Shown here: in pieces, positions 51,998 through 61,164 of the stretch
How the letters are laid out: each line of letters starts with the position of its first letter
Position numbering within the stretch: position 1 is the first letter of the stretch
Assembly: GCF_018383905.1 (NCBI RefSeq)
Contig: NZ_JAGYWA010000002.1
Span: 124,001 to 188,000 of the forward strand
Length of the DNA: 64,000 bases
Reading direction: 5' to 3'
Origin: Flavobacterium branchiicola
GTDB taxonomy: Bacteria > Bacteroidota > Bacteroidia > Flavobacteriales > Flavobacteriaceae
Program-made: the position numbers and the translations under genes
The notes under the pieces: model-generated
The model's database searches: none
What the model saw: only the letters and a program-made list of their open reading frames with translations
What the model was told of the DNA's origin: nothing

Positions 51998-54025
51998 CTA
52001 TTTCATAGCGTTAAAATCATTGATAACATTTACCGCCTCGTTTAGATAAGGATTCGTTTTTAAATTATCAATTTGATATTGATTTGTCGTTTTCTCATTT
52101 GGGTATACGCCAAGTAAAAACTGGTTTACAGTAGAATTATAAACATCCAGGGGATTATTGTCTTCATTAAAAGAGTTAATTTCTTTCCAAAGTGAATTGA
52201 CTATCTTTTTTTGTTTAAAAACGGCATCTATAGTCATCGGAACCTCAGCTTTGGGTGTATTTACGATTTGATCAATTTTAAGGTTTATCTTTTTAATGTC
52301 ATTAAAATAATAGTTATCGGTAAGACGTATAGCCGAATCTTTAGCCAATTTGTCTATAAGATTTCGTTTTAAATACGGTCTGTATTTTAACGGCGCAATA
52401 CTATCGTTTTTTATTGCAGTAGGAAAGTCACTTTCCTTTTGGTAAACATCTTCATAAAATTCCGGCAGAACAACATCAGGCCTAACACCAATATATTGAT
52501 GACTTTTCCCGGTTACTCTGTAAAATTTATTGATTGTAATTTTTAAAAAATCAGTGTTTTTATTTTCGTCAAGCGAAAGAATCGTTTGCATGGTCGCTTT
52601 CCCCAGAGTAGTGCTTCCCATTAAAAGAGCACGATTATAATCCTGCATTATAGAAGAGAAAAACTCGCTTGCAGATGCTGTATTGCTATTAACCAAAATA
52701 ACAATAGGGCCTCTATAAATTAAGCCTTTATAAGGATCATTTATAATTGATTTCTCCTGTTTATTATCTATAACAATAGAAATTGGACCATAATCAATAA
52801 ACATTCCGGCCATTTTTATGGCTTCTTCCATAGATCCGCCGCCATTGTTGATCAAATCAATTACCAATCCTTTGATATTATCACGCTCCAGTTTCATAAC
52901 CTCGCGTGCCACATCATCAGCACAGCCTTTTCGGCTTTTGCCATCTAAATCGGCATAAAAACTCGGAATTTTGATATAACCAATTTTACTGTCCTTGCCA
53001 ATTATAAAACTGTAAACAGAATTATCTTCATCTTTCATAACCTGCTTTTCGATAAAAACCTCAAAATTTTTACCTGAGTTTCTTTTCAGCGTTAATGTGA
53101 TGCTTTTATTAGCTTCAGAAAGAATCATTGTCGAAATAGATTCCAGAGACGCACAGGAAACCTTTAATGTCTCTTTTTGATTCGAAATAGAAACAATCTG
53201 ATCTCCTTTTTTTATAAGTCCGGTTTGATAAGCAGGGCCATTAGGATCAACCTCTTCAACAATAATCTCGTTTTTTTCATTCAGGTTTACTGTCATTCCC
53301 AACGATAAATGCTCTTTTGATAACGAAGCCACAAAACTTGATTTTGAATCATCGCTAAAATAAGCCGTATGCGGATCAAAGTACGTGCAGAAATAATTAT
53401 AAAGATTTTCCTCCTGATTAATTTTAGTTTCCAAAAGCGTACTGATTCGGCAGATTTCATTAGACAAAATCAGTTTTTTAGATTTAGCTTCAATTGAAGG
53501 TAGATTTGCTTTAATCGAATCCAAATCATCACTCGAGTCAGCAATTTCATCTAAAATTTGGTAACGAATTTTTTTAGACCAAACCTTCTCCATATCTTCT
53601 TTTTTTAGATAAAACGGAAAAGACTTTTTATAAAAACGTATCGTATCTTTTTTATTATAATCCATAGGGGCGGCCTGAATTTTCTCCAGAACTTCCTTGG
53701 TTCTGATAAGTCCGTTTTTATATTTAGAAGTAATATCAGTTATAAAACTGCAATCATTACTCAAAATGAGGTCGTCCAGATTAAGACGATATTTTGCAGA
53801 CATCTCATCATACTCACTCTTAAAAAAGATATTTCTGGAAGGATCCAGTTCATTGATCAGATTGTCAAAAACAAAAACAGACAAACTATCATCAACCGGT
53901 TTTGGCCGAATATGCTCAGACTGAACTAGCGCATTTATTTTATTTAATATCCCGCAAGTTTCCGCGCTATTTTGAGAAAATAGTGAAGTCGTAGTCAACA
54001 AAAAAAACAGGCAAATCTTTTTCAT
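51998..54025 (-). CDS. S41 family C-terminal processing protease (tail-specific protease type)
   Basis: A 675-residue secreted or periplasmic serine protease: signal peptide (CLFFLLTTTSLFSQ), an N-terminal helical domain, a PDZ domain (about 235-320, LGMTVNLNEKNEIIVEEV, GDQIVSI), the S41 catalytic domain with serine in NSNTASASEFF and lysine in LGKATMQ, and a C-terminal domain. Length and layout match the long Prc/Tsp type. It trims or degrades envelope proteins by their C termini. Confidence 0.9.
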   Translation of the reverse strand: MKKICLFFLLTTTSLFSQNSAETCGILNKINALVQSEHIRPKPVDDSLSVFVFDNLINELDPSRNIFFKSEYDEMSAKYRLNLDDLILSNDCSFITDITSKYKNGLIRTKEVLEKIQAAPMDYNKKDTIRFYKKSFPFYLKKEDMEKVWSKKIRYQILDEIADSSDDLDSIKANLPSIEAKSKKLILSNEICRISTLLETKINQEENLYNYFCTYFDPHTAYFSDDSKSSFVASLSKEHLSLGMTVNLNEKNEIIVEEVDPNGPAYQTGLIKKGDQIVSISNQKETLKVSCASLESISTMILSEANKSITLTLKRNSGKNFEVFIEKQVMKDEDNSVYSFIIGKDSKIGYIKIPSFYADLDGKSRKGCADDVAREVMKLERDNIKGLVIDLINNGGGSMEEAIKMAGMFIDYGPISIVIDNKQEKSIINDPYKGLIYRGPIVILVNSNTASASEFFSSIMQDYNRALLMGSTTLGKATMQTILSLDENKNTDFLKITINKFYRVTGKSHQYIGVRPDVVLPEFYEDVYQKESDFPTAIKNDSIAPLKYRPYLKRNLIDKLAKDSAIRLTDNYYFNDIKKINLKIDQIVNTPKAEVPMTIDAVFKQKKIVNSLWKEINSFNEDNNPLDVYNSTVNQFLLGVYPNEKTTNQYQIDNLKTNPYLNEAVNVINDFNAMK

Positions 54026-54181
54026 AAATAAAAAGTCTGGGTTTAGACTAAAATTACGGTAATTTTTTGAAAAAAGACAGCAATTTTTTCAGAATATCGA
54101 CAACAAAAAGATTTTATCTGTGAACGACATAAAATTGACAAACCTGCTATTCTAAATTTGTCTCCATTTTTATTTCGGCAT

Positions 54182-54220
54182 AAAAAAAGTGCATTACAAC
54201 TTTTACATTGCAATGCACTT
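54182..54220 (-). terminator. Rho-independent terminator of gcvT
   Basis: The stem AAGTGCATT/AATGCACTT has a long loop and is followed by seven T on the minus strand, 21 bases beyond the gcvT stop. Confidence 0.75.
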
Positions 54221-54241
54221 AAAATATATTTTAGTCAAAGA

Positions 54242-55324
54242 CTATTTTTTATAAAAAGGCAATTTTACCACTTTAGCCGGAACATCATTTTTTCTGATTC
54301 GGATAAAAACGTCACTGTCAACAGCGCTATTTGCAACCGTAACATATCCTAATCCAATTCCTTTATTCATAGAAGGAGACATTGTACCCGAAGTTACAAC
54401 ACCAATAACAGCTCCAGAACTATCTACAATTTCGTAATCGTGTCTTGGTACTGCGCGTTCCTGCATTTCAAAAGCAATTAATTTTCTTGAAACACCCTCT
54501 TCTTTTTGTTTTTTAAGAGCCTCAGAATTAGTAAAATCTTTAGTAAATTTAGTAATCCATCCTAAACCAGCTTCAAGAGGAGAAGTAGTATCATTAATAT
54601 CATTTCCGTACAAGCAGAATCCCATTTCTAAACGTAAAGTATCACGTGCAGCAAGACCGATTGGTTTAATACCAAAAGCAGCACCTGCTTCAAAAACTTT
54701 ATTCCAGATCGCTTCTGCATCGGCGTTTTTACAATAAATTTCAAATCCGCCAGAACCAGTATAACCAGTAGCAGAAATAATAACATCGCTGAAACCGGCA
54801 AAATCAGCTACTTCAAAATGGTAATAAGTAATAGCAGATAAATCAACAGAAGTTAAAGACTGCATTGCCTCAACCGCTTTTGGTCCCTGAATGGCCAATA
54901 AAGAATAATCATCAGAAATATTCTTCATTTCAACCCCTAAATCATTGTGAGACGAAATCCAGTTCCAGTCTTTTTCTATATTCGAAGCATTTACAACAAG
55001 TAAATACTCTTCCTCTTTCATTTTATAAATAATCAAATCATCCACAATACCACCTTCATTGTTTGGAAGACAAGAATATTGCGCTCTACCAATAGTTAGT
55101 GTCGAAGCATCATTTGTAGTTACTTTTTGAATCAAAGCCAAAGCATTTGGTCCTGTTAACAAAAATTCGCCCATATGCGAAACGTCAAAAACGCCCACAG
55201 CGTTACGAACTGTTTCGTGTTCAGCATTAACGCCTTCGTATGTAATAGGCATATTGTAACCGGCAAAAGGTAGCATTTTCGCTCCCAAACTCTCATGTAT
55301 GTGCGTAAGCGCAGTATTTTTCAT
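54242..55324 (-). CDS. gcvT: Glycine cleavage system aminomethyltransferase (T protein)
   Basis: A 360-residue T protein that transfers the methylene group from the lipoyl H protein to tetrahydrofolate, releasing ammonia. Landmarks are [46 protein letters not shown], the [14 protein letters not shown] core and [19 protein letters not shown]. Complete and stand-alone; gcvH and gcvP are not nearby. Two TAnnTTTG-like -10 elements lie upstream on the minus strand (55358-55351 and 55378-55371). Confidence 0.95.
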   Translation of the reverse strand: MKNTALTHIHESLGAKMLPFAGYNMPITYEGVNAEHETVRNAVGVFDVSHMGEFLLTGPNALALIQKVTTNDASTLTIGRAQYSCLPNNEGGIVDDLIIYKMKEEEYLLVVNASNIEKDWNWISSHNDLGVEMKNISDDYSLLAIQGPKAVEAMQSLTSVDLSAITYYHFEVADFAGFSDVIISATGYTGSGGFEIYCKNADAEAIWNKVFEAGAAFGIKPIGLAARDTLRLEMGFCLYGNDINDTTSPLEAGLGWITKFTKDFTNSEALKKQKEEGVSRKLIAFEMQERAVPRHDYEIVDSSGAVIGVVTSGTMSPSMNKGIGLGYVTVANSAVDSDVFIRIRKNDVPAKVVKLPFYKK

Positions 55325-55406
55325 TGTGTTGTGTTTATATAATTGTTTTGCAAATCTATTTAAAAAATATCAAATTTAGATACCTTAAATTATAAATTTC
55401 GCAATG

Positions 55407-55493
55407 ATTAGGAGCTATTTCCTGCTATCCGCTATATCTTTTTGTTTTTAAAGAAAAAACAAAAAGGATGTCGCTTCTATCAGGGCTAGGGAT
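55407..55493. repeat. Intergenic hairpin element
   Basis: A segment beginning GGAGCTATTTCCTGCTATCC and ending GCTTCTATCAGGGCTAGGG, with a central stem TTTTTGTTTTT/AAAAACAAAAA (about 55439-55467). I recall similar segments being common in Flavobacterium genomes, but this is memory, not a search. The rest of the gcvT-nnrD interval (to 55654) shows no gene. Confidence 0.5.
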
Positions 55494-55654
55494 GACCGTT
55501 TTAAAGAAGATTCAGGTTATCAATTTTTTATGTAACTTTAGTATATAAATCAAGTTTTTCAAGTTTAGCTATGTTTATTTAAACAAGTGAAACGCCTTTT
55601 TGCGTAAAGAAAAGCTATGATTCTATGTGTTTAAAAATTAACACCAGTTAAAGA

Positions 55655-56503
55655 ATGAAATCACCGTATTTAATCAATAAAGAAGAAATTCTAAAACTAT
55701 ATAAACCTGTAGATCCCAAAGCACACAAAGGAACGCAAGGTCATGCCGTGATTATTGCCGGAAGCTACGGCAAAATAGGAGCAGCAGTTCTGGCTTCAAA
55801 ATCCTGCTTAAAATCGGGTTGCGGACTTGTAACAACCTTTGTACCAAAATGTGGCTATCAAATCCTGCAAATCAGCATTCCGGAAGTGATGGTGTTAACA
55901 GATGAAAATACAAATTTCATAACCAGTATTCATCTTCCATTAATTCCGCAAGCAGTAGGATTTGGTCCGGGAATAGGGCAGGAGCTTGGTACACAAAAGG
56001 CTTTATTCGAATTTTTAAGAGTAAACAAAACGCCCTTAGTTCTCGATGCCGACGCTCTAAACATTATTTCAGAAAATCTTTCTTGGCTGGAATTAGTTCC
56101 CGAAGATACCATTCTTACACCTCATCCTAAAGAACTGGAACGCTTAATCGGAAAATGGAATTCAGATTCTGAAAAATTTCAGAAAACAATTGCTTTTTCA
56201 GAAAAATACAAAGTCATAGTCGTCATGAAAGGCGCCCCAACATTCATCATAAACAGAACTTCAGTCTACGAAAACACCACCGGAAACGCCGCACTCGCAA
56301 CCGCCGGAAGCGGCGACACCTTAACAGGAATCCTTACAAGTCTTCTTGCGCAAGGCTACGAACCAAAATACGCCTCAAAACTTGGTGTATATCTCCACGG
56401 ATTAACAGCCGATTTAGCTTTGCCAAAAACAGGTTCTGAATCTTTTACGGCTTCTACAATTATCAAATATCTTGGAAAAGCTTTTTTGAGTTTAGAGAAT
56501 TAA
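55655..56503 (+). CDS. nnrD: ADP-dependent NAD(P)H-hydrate dehydratase
   Basis: A 282-residue ribokinase-fold enzyme that repairs hydrated NADH/NADPH. Visible are [58 protein letters not shown] and the C-terminal catalytic [19 protein letters not shown]. It lacks the NnrE epimerase domain often fused to it. Its stop codon overlaps the left arm of the inverted-repeat element at 56502-56700. It is an interesting neighbour for a window that also has a predicted NAD-destroying toxin, though distance makes a link unlikely. Confidence 0.93.
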   Translation: MKSPYLINKEEILKLYKPVDPKAHKGTQGHAVIIAGSYGKIGAAVLASKSCLKSGCGLVTTFVPKCGYQILQISIPEVMVLTDENTNFITSIHLPLIPQAVGFGPGIGQELGTQKALFEFLRVNKTPLVLDADALNIISENLSWLELVPEDTILTPHPKELERLIGKWNSDSEKFQKTIAFSEKYKVIVVMKGAPTFIINRTSVYENTTGNAALATAGSGDTLTGILTSLLAQGYEPKYASKLGVYLHGLTADLALPKTGSESFTASTIIKYLGKAFLSLEN

Positions 56504-56700
56504 CCGCAAAGAGCGCAAAGAATTACGCAGGGTTCGCAAAGCATTTTTTAATCTCGCAAAGTCGCAGATTCGCAAAGTTTTATATTCTTTGCGTCTTTGC
56601 GACTTTGCGAGATTTATTTAGTCCGTACTTAAATTTTCTTATATAACTTATATGGTTTAAAATTGCGTTCTTAGCGTAATTCTTTGCGCTCTTTGCAGTT
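56502..56700. repeat. Nested inverted-repeat element (GCAAAG units)
   Basis: Outer arms of 27 bases (56502-56528 and 56674-56700) are complementary with one mismatch and contain GCAAAGAGCGCAAAGAATTA. Inner arms of 27 bases (56551-56577 and 56587-56613) contain CTCGCAAAGTCGCA and pair almost perfectly. The element fills the space between nnrD and the HipA-like gene. A shortened relative is seen near 58340-58400. Confidence 0.75.
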
Positions 56701-56720
56701 AAAATCATTAAGTTTGTACT

Positions 56721-57500
56721 ATGAAAAATTTCGATCTTAGAACGGTAAACGTTACCAGATATATAACTCCGCTGCGAGAAGGCGGTTCTTTACCAGCACT
56801 CGCAGAAGCCGATGACGATTTTAAATACGTATTAAAATTTAGAGGTGCCGGACACGGTGTAAAAGCCCTAATCGCCGAATTGGTAGGCGGACAAATTGCT
56901 AAAGCTTTAAAATTGCAACTGCCAGAATTGGTATTCGCAAACCTAGACGAAGCTTTTGGAAGAACGGAAGGTGATGAAGAAATTCAGGATTTACTGCAAG
57001 GAAGTCAGGGATTAAACTTAGCGCTTCACTTTTTATCTGGAGCAATTACTTTTGATCCCGTTGTTACAACTGTCGATGCAAAACTAGCTTCGCAGATTGT
57101 TTGGCTGGATGCTTACATTACCAATGTAGACCGAACGTTCAGAAATACGAATATGCTGATTTGGCATAAAGAATTATGGCTGATCGATCACGGCGCTTGT
57201 CTGTACTTTCATCATTCGTGGCATAATTGGGAACAACACGCTAAGAGTCCGTTTGCATTGATAAAAGATCACGTTTTATTGCCTCAAGCTTCGCTTTTAA
57301 AAGAAGTTGATGCCGAGTTTAAAGCGATTTTGACTCCGGAAATTTTAGAAGAAATTGTCAATACAATTCCACTAGACTGGTTGCAATGGGAAGATGCAGA
57401 TGAAACTCCAGAAGGCTTGCGAAATGTGTATTTGCAGTTTTTAAAGACAAGATTAGCCAATTCAGAAATATTTGTAAACCAGGCTCAAAATGCAAGATAA
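56721..57500 (+). CDS. HipA-like kinase domain protein
   Basis: A 259-residue protein of the HipA-family kinase group. The N-terminal YVLKFRGAGHGVKALIAELV has the lysine of a kinase fold; DAYITNVDRTFRNTNMLIW fits the catalytic D-x4-N loop and LWLIDHGACLYFHH the metal-binding DH. It is shorter than toxin HipA (about 440 residues) and lacks the HipA N-terminal subdomain. It overlaps the DUF3037 gene by 11 bases; this pairing occurs in many bacteria but its role is unknown. A toxin-antitoxin function is not established. Confidence 0.8.
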   Translation: MKNFDLRTVNVTRYITPLREGGSLPALAEADDDFKYVLKFRGAGHGVKALIAELVGGQIAKALKLQLPELVFANLDEAFGRTEGDEEIQDLLQGSQGLNLALHFLSGAITFDPVVTTVDAKLASQIVWLDAYITNVDRTFRNTNMLIWHKELWLIDHGACLYFHHSWHNWEQHAKSPFALIKDHVLLPQASLLKEVDAEFKAILTPEILEEIVNTIPLDWLQWEDADETPEGLRNVYLQFLKTRLANSEIFVNQAQNAR

Positions 57501-57873
57501 TCACTTATACGAATATGCTGTGATTCGTGTTGTGCCAAGGGTAGAGCGCGAAGAATTCCTGAATATCGGAATCATTTTGTTTTGCAAAAAAGCCAAATTT
57601 ATAAAGGTTCTTTTTCATTTAAATAAAGAAAGAATACAAGCCCTTTCTGCCGATTTCGACATCGAGCAATTAGAATGTAACCTAACTTCATTAGAAAAAA
57701 TTGCTAAGGGTGCCAAAGACGGCGGTCCAATCGCCGAATTTGATATTCCGGAACGTTTTAGATGGTTAACGGCTATTAGAAGTTCAGCCATACAAACGTC
57801 AAGACCTCATCCGGGTTTGTGTCAGGATTTAGAAAAGACAATTCAAAGATTGTTTGAGGAATTGGTTCTTTAA
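57490..57873 (+). CDS. DUF3037 family protein
   Basis: A 127-residue protein with the DUF3037 signature: YEYAVIRVVPRVEREEFLNIG near the start and the end segment RFRWLTAIRSSAIQTSRPHPGL. It has no membrane helix or signal. It overlaps the HipA-like gene by 11 bases and probably acts with it. Function unknown. Confidence 0.82.
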   Translation: MQDNHLYEYAVIRVVPRVEREEFLNIGIILFCKKAKFIKVLFHLNKERIQALSADFDIEQLECNLTSLEKIAKGAKDGGPIAEFDIPERFRWLTAIRSSAIQTSRPHPGLCQDLEKTIQRLFEELVL

Positions 57874-57893
57874 AAAGGAAAGATTTTCTGTAG

Positions 57894-57913
57894 AGACGCA
57901 CTGCAGTGCGTCT
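57894..57913. repeat. 20-base perfect palindrome
   Basis: AGACGCACTGCAGTGCGTCT is perfectly self-complementary and lies 20 bases after the DUF3037 stop. It may serve as a terminator stem, although no T run follows. It is the first of several repeats in the gene-free stretch 57874-58448. Confidence 0.6.
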
Positions 57914-57964
57914 AACACAATATATAAATCGAAAAGCCTGAAATTTTTTGCCACAGATTAAAAG

Positions 57965-58348
57965 ATTACAATGATTTTTGTTTCACGCAGATCTGGCAGA
58001 TTATAGCGGATTAATTTTAAAAATCATCCGCTCAATCTGCTTAAATCTTTTGAAATCTGCGTGAAATAAAAAAGTTAGATGCTTGTTACGCTGAAAAAAA
58101 TCTCGCAATCCCGATAGCTATCGGGAGCGAAGATGCAAAGAATATAAAGCTTTGATACTCTGTGAGATAAAAAAAATTTAGCGCCTTAGTGGCAAAAACT
58201 AGAAATTACAATGGTTTTTTTTTTCACGCAGATTTGGCAGATTATAGCGGATTAATTTTAAAAATCATCTGCTCAATCTGCTTAAATCTTTTGAAATCTG
58301 CGTGAAATAAAAAAGTTAGATGCTTGTTACCCTGAAAAAATTCTCGCA
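57965..58348. repeat. Two direct copies of a 144-base hairpin element
   Basis: Copies at 57965-58108 and 58205-58348 differ at only a few positions. Each has inverted arms TTTCACGCAGAT/ATCTGCGTGAAA and an inner stem around GCGGATTAATTTT, so each can fold into a long hairpin. Together with short GCAAAG-type sequence they occupy the 575-base gene-free stretch between the DUF3037 and pectate lyase genes. Confidence 0.8.
58109..58126. repeat. 18-base perfect palindrome
   Basis: TCCCGATAGCTATCGGGA lies exactly at the 3' end of the first copy of the 144-base element. The second copy has GCAAAGACACAAAGGCG-type sequence in this place. It looks like a small insertion or a separate short palindromic repeat. 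Confidence 0.6.
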
Positions 58349-58448
58349 AAGACACAAAGGCGCAAAGAATATAAAACTTTGCGACTCTGCGTCTCCGCGA
58401 GATTAAAAAAATTAGTGGCTTAGTGCCTTAGTGGCAAATAAAAATCTA

Positions 58449-59567
58449 CTAGAAAGAACCACAAACATTACCACCTAAAGTAGCTCCTGCATTAGCAGAA
58501 ACATCTGCTTTAACAGCAGTTTTGTCCAGTTTTACAATAGAATAGGGTGGAGTAAAAGCAGTTCCGCTTCCGGCTTGATTTCCTGATGTACTTGTAAATA
58601 CATTGTCTGTAGCTGTAACGGCAGTATAACCAGTCATTAAATCGATAGGCGTTTTTACACCTTCAAAAACATTGCTTTCTACGCGAATATTTGCTTCAAA
58701 ACCTGCTGCAATACATTTATTGCTAACCGTACTGTTGAAGAAACTATTTACAATATGCACTTGTCCAAAACGAACTCTTGGCATTCTTTCTTTACAACCC
58801 GGAGCCCACCAGCATCTTGCAAAAGTGATTCTCAATTTTCCACGGTCACCCGTTGCACCATCGCTTGAACCAATTAAATTAGAATATCTGTGATCGTCAG
58901 ATCCTCCTGAACCTCCTGCTTTTGGTGGTTTTAGATAATGGAATTTAGAATACGTAACCGAGATATAATCCGATTTGTTTTTGATATCGAAGTTCCCGTC
59001 AACACCATCTCTAAATTCGCAATGATCCACCCAAACGTTTGTACATTCGTCCAGAATAGCGTTGTCCCATCCATCTGTATCGTAAGCACCCGGACCTTCA
59101 AAAATCAGGTTTCTAATAATGATGTTTTTACATCTTTTAATGTTGATGATTCCGGAAGCATCTTTAGTCTGATTTGTTGAAACCAATTTTGCACCGTTGG
59201 CACCATAAATCGTTTTTCCGGTTTGATCCTGAAACGACAATCTCGTCGTAACCGTAATAGTTCCCGACACTTTAATCACTTTTACTGTACTGCTTTCAAT
59301 AGCCGATTTTAGCTGTGCATAAGTAGTTACAGTTGTTTCGGCAGAAGATCCACCTCCGGTAGTGTTTCCGTTTTGAGATGCCCATCCCGGAACTTGGGTA
59401 CAGTTTCCAATCTTGGCAGTCATACTATTTGTAGACGGAGCGTTGACTGTTGCTGTTGTTTCGATACTTGCTTCTGTGGTTGGAGAAGCAATTTCTTCGG
59501 TATTACACGCTGTAAAACCGATAGCCAATGTCATTAAAAACATTGAAAAAACTGATTTTGATTTCAT
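58449..59567 (-). CDS. Pectate lyase (polysaccharide lyase family 1), lipoprotein
   Basis: A 372-residue secreted lyase with a lipoprotein signal peptide (TLAIGFTACNTEE, lipidated Cys at about 21), then the parallel beta helix of PL1. PL1 motifs are present: the calcium-site region NVWVDHCEFRDGVDGNFDIK, DDHRYSNLIGSSDG and RMPRVRFGQVHIVNSFF with the catalytic arginine. It cleaves de-esterified pectin by beta-elimination at the cell surface. No SusCD pair is next to it. Divergent from the Crp-family regulator. Confidence 0.9.
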   Translation of the reverse strand: MKSKSVFSMFLMTLAIGFTACNTEEIASPTTEASIETTATVNAPSTNSMTAKIGNCTQVPGWASQNGNTTGGGSSAETTVTTYAQLKSAIESSTVKVIKVSGTITVTTRLSFQDQTGKTIYGANGAKLVSTNQTKDASGIINIKRCKNIIIRNLIFEGPGAYDTDGWDNAILDECTNVWVDHCEFRDGVDGNFDIKNKSDYISVTYSKFHYLKPPKAGGSGGSDDHRYSNLIGSSDGATGDRGKLRITFARCWWAPGCKERMPRVRFGQVHIVNSFFNSTVSNKCIAAGFEANIRVESNVFEGVKTPIDLMTGYTAVTATDNVFTSTSGNQAGSGTAFTPPYSIVKLDKTAVKADVSANAGATLGGNVCGSF

Positions 59568-59634
59568 AATTTAAGTTTGGTAGTTAATAAAAAATTTAAC
59601 AGTACAAATCTGCTTATATTTTGAATCAAAAAAG

Positions 59635-59648
59635 TTGAACAAGTTCAA
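59635..59648. promoter_or_regulatory. Palindrome in the divergent pel-crp interval
   Basis: TTGAACAAGTTCAA is a near-perfect 14-base palindrome (only the central AA breaks symmetry), 68 bases upstream of the pectate lyase start. It is a candidate operator for that gene. Which protein binds it is unknown. Confidence 0.45.
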
Positions 59649-59718
59649 ACTTTTGTAAAAAAAATTGTAGAATGTGTTTTTTTAACACTTCTAAATTTAC
59701 AAAAATGTATAAATAGTT

Positions 59719-59739
59719 TACTTTTGCGTAATCGATTAC
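59719..59739 (+). promoter_or_regulatory. Promoter of the Crp-family gene with overlapping palindrome
   Basis: The -10 element TACTTTTG (59719-59726) matches TAnnTTTG and is followed at once by the perfect palindrome GTAATCGATTAC (59728-59739), which would cover the start of transcription and so suit a repressor or autoregulator. The AATCGATT core resembles LacI-type operators, but no LacI gene is in the window. Confidence 0.5.
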
Positions 59740-59806
59740 ATTTATTTAAGTGATTAATAAGTAGTTGATTATAGTGAAAAAAGTTTCCAAAATCAAAACC
59801 ACAAAA

Positions 59807-60376
59807 ATGTCCAACCTACTACGAAAAAACATTGAGCGAAAAATTCCGCTTACAGATGAAGAATGGAATTGTATTGTTTCAAAAGCAGAACTTATTAAAC
59901 TCAAAAAGAATCAGTTTCTGCAAATTCAGGATTCTAATAATAGTTATGAAGGATTCATCTTAAAAGGATCTTTTAAAACCTATATCTTAAATGAAAACGG
60001 AACAGAAACCGTCATTTTCTTTTCGTTTGAAAACGAATGGATGTGTGATCTGGAAAGTTTCTATCATCAAAAACCAACCACATACAATATAAAAGCGATA
60101 GAAGACAGCGAAATTCTAGTCATTAATAAAACCCAAAAAGTACAGTTATTTGCAGCCATTCCCAAACTGATGCAATTTCATGTTTTAATGATCGAGAGTG
60201 CCAATATTGCCATTCAGCAAAGGCTTTTGGATGTTCTTAATAAAACCTCCAAACAGCGTTATCTTGATTTTAAAGAGCGTTATCCGCAAAAGATAAGTAC
60301 GATTAATAATAAGAATCTTTCTTCGTATTTAGGGGTTTCGCATGAGTTTCTTTCGAAGATTAAGAGGAGTTTTTAA
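59807..60376 (+). CDS. Crp/Fnr family transcriptional regulator
   Basis: A 189-residue protein from the ATG at 59807; a longer frame from a TTG at 59765 is less likely. It has an N-terminal cyclic-nucleotide-binding-type beta barrel (about 25-115, YEGFILKGSFKTYILNENGT) and a C-terminal helix-turn-helix (LSSYLGVSHEFLSKIKRSF). No clustered cysteines, so it is not an oxygen-sensing FNR and probably not the regulator of ccoNO/hemN. Divergent from the pectate lyase gene, it may control it or another cell-surface function. Confidence 0.88.
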   Translation: MSNLLRKNIERKIPLTDEEWNCIVSKAELIKLKKNQFLQIQDSNNSYEGFILKGSFKTYILNENGTETVIFFSFENEWMCDLESFYHQKPTTYNIKAIEDSEILVINKTQKVQLFAAIPKLMQFHVLMIESANIAIQQRLLDVLNKTSKQRYLDFKERYPQKISTINNKNLSSYLGVSHEFLSKIKRSF

Positions 60377-60440
60377 GGGGCTGAGGTTCTAAGATGCTAA
60401 GGGGCTAAGTTTTTATTTCACGCAGTTTTATTCTCATTTT

Positions 60441-60544
60441 TGTCATTTCGACTGAAAGGAGAAATCGCACTAGAAACTCGACAAAGATTGGCGATTCTCT
60501 TTGCGGAATTCCAGGTGCGATTTCTCTCTTCGTTCGAAATGACA
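60441..60544. repeat. 104-base palindromic repeat, copy 1
   Basis: It begins TGTCATTTCGACTGAAAGG and ends TTCGAAATGACA, with a middle GACAAAGATTGGCGATTCT. It is the same element and orientation as 61165-61268, with which it brackets the HutD-like gene. The right arm here is imperfect. Confidence 0.8.
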
Positions 60545-60555
60545 AACTGTATGTC

Positions 60556-61104
60556 TTAAAAATCCAATATCCCAGAAAGGCAGTCATTAGAAAAATGAAG
60601 CATTATAATTTCCTTTTCTGGATTTTCAATCACTAATAAATCATGAGGATTTAGATCGTATGAATTCTCATTAATTTTAATAACTGTTTTGCCCAAAGAA
60701 AATAATAGTATGATTGGAGCATTATAATTCTCATTACCATTTGTTATTTTCAGTTTGTGATGAGGTGTTTTTTCAGAAACCATCCAATTAAAATCATTGC
60801 CTTTTGTATATGAAGTTACTTCATCAGCTGAATTAAATTCCATGATTTCATATTTCTCGTATGTTTTTTGCTCTTTATTTACTTCAACATTTAAATCGTT
60901 ATCAAGCATAACCAAGTAACGGTGATAGCTTTTAAATTGGGTAAACAATGACGGAACTTCCTCTATTGTCGCACTGCTTATCCTAAAAATGAAATCCCTT
61001 TCAGCATAGTTTGCTGTTTCAGGATAAATCATATATTCATAGGTCAATCCGCCACTCCAAACAGAGGATTTACTATCTTTTTTAGGCAAAAAGCGTATGT
61101 TCAT
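60556..61104 (-). CDS. HutD/Ves family cupin-like protein
   Basis: A 182-residue protein resembling the HutD/Ves family: SVWSGGLTYEYMIYPETANY, DFIFRISSATIEEVPSLFTQF and HRYLVMLDND match the family pattern W-x-GG-x-T-x-E, then F-x-RIS, then R-x-L-x-x-L. It is a small double-barrel cupin without clear metal ligands. Family function is poorly defined (linked to histidine use or cold response in others). It is flanked on both sides by the same 104-base palindromic repeat. Confidence 0.72.
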   Translation of the reverse strand: MNIRFLPKKDSKSSVWSGGLTYEYMIYPETANYAERDFIFRISSATIEEVPSLFTQFKSYHRYLVMLDNDLNVEVNKEQKTYEKYEIMEFNSADEVTSYTKGNDFNWMVSEKTPHHKLKITNGNENYNAPIILLFSLGKTVIKINENSYDLNPHDLLVIENPEKEIIMLHFSNDCLSGILDF

Positions 61105-61164
61105 TTTTTATTGTTTTATTATGAAATCAAATTGTTGTTTTTTCCATGATTTTAATCTCAATTT

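Noticed and set aside
56721..57873. Classical HipBA toxin-antitoxin pair
   Set aside because: The kinase is too short, lacks the HipA N-terminal part, and the partner is DUF3037 rather than a helix-turn-helix HipB.
57965..58348. CRISPR array from regularly repeated sequence
   Set aside because: Only two copies, each 144 bases and nearly identical throughout, with no short unique spacers and no cas genes.
59807..60376. This Crp-family protein as the FNR regulator of ccoNO and hemN
   Set aside because: It lacks the clustered cysteines for an iron-sulfur cluster and its own control region has no TGAT-N4-ATCA site; context links it to the pectate lyase.
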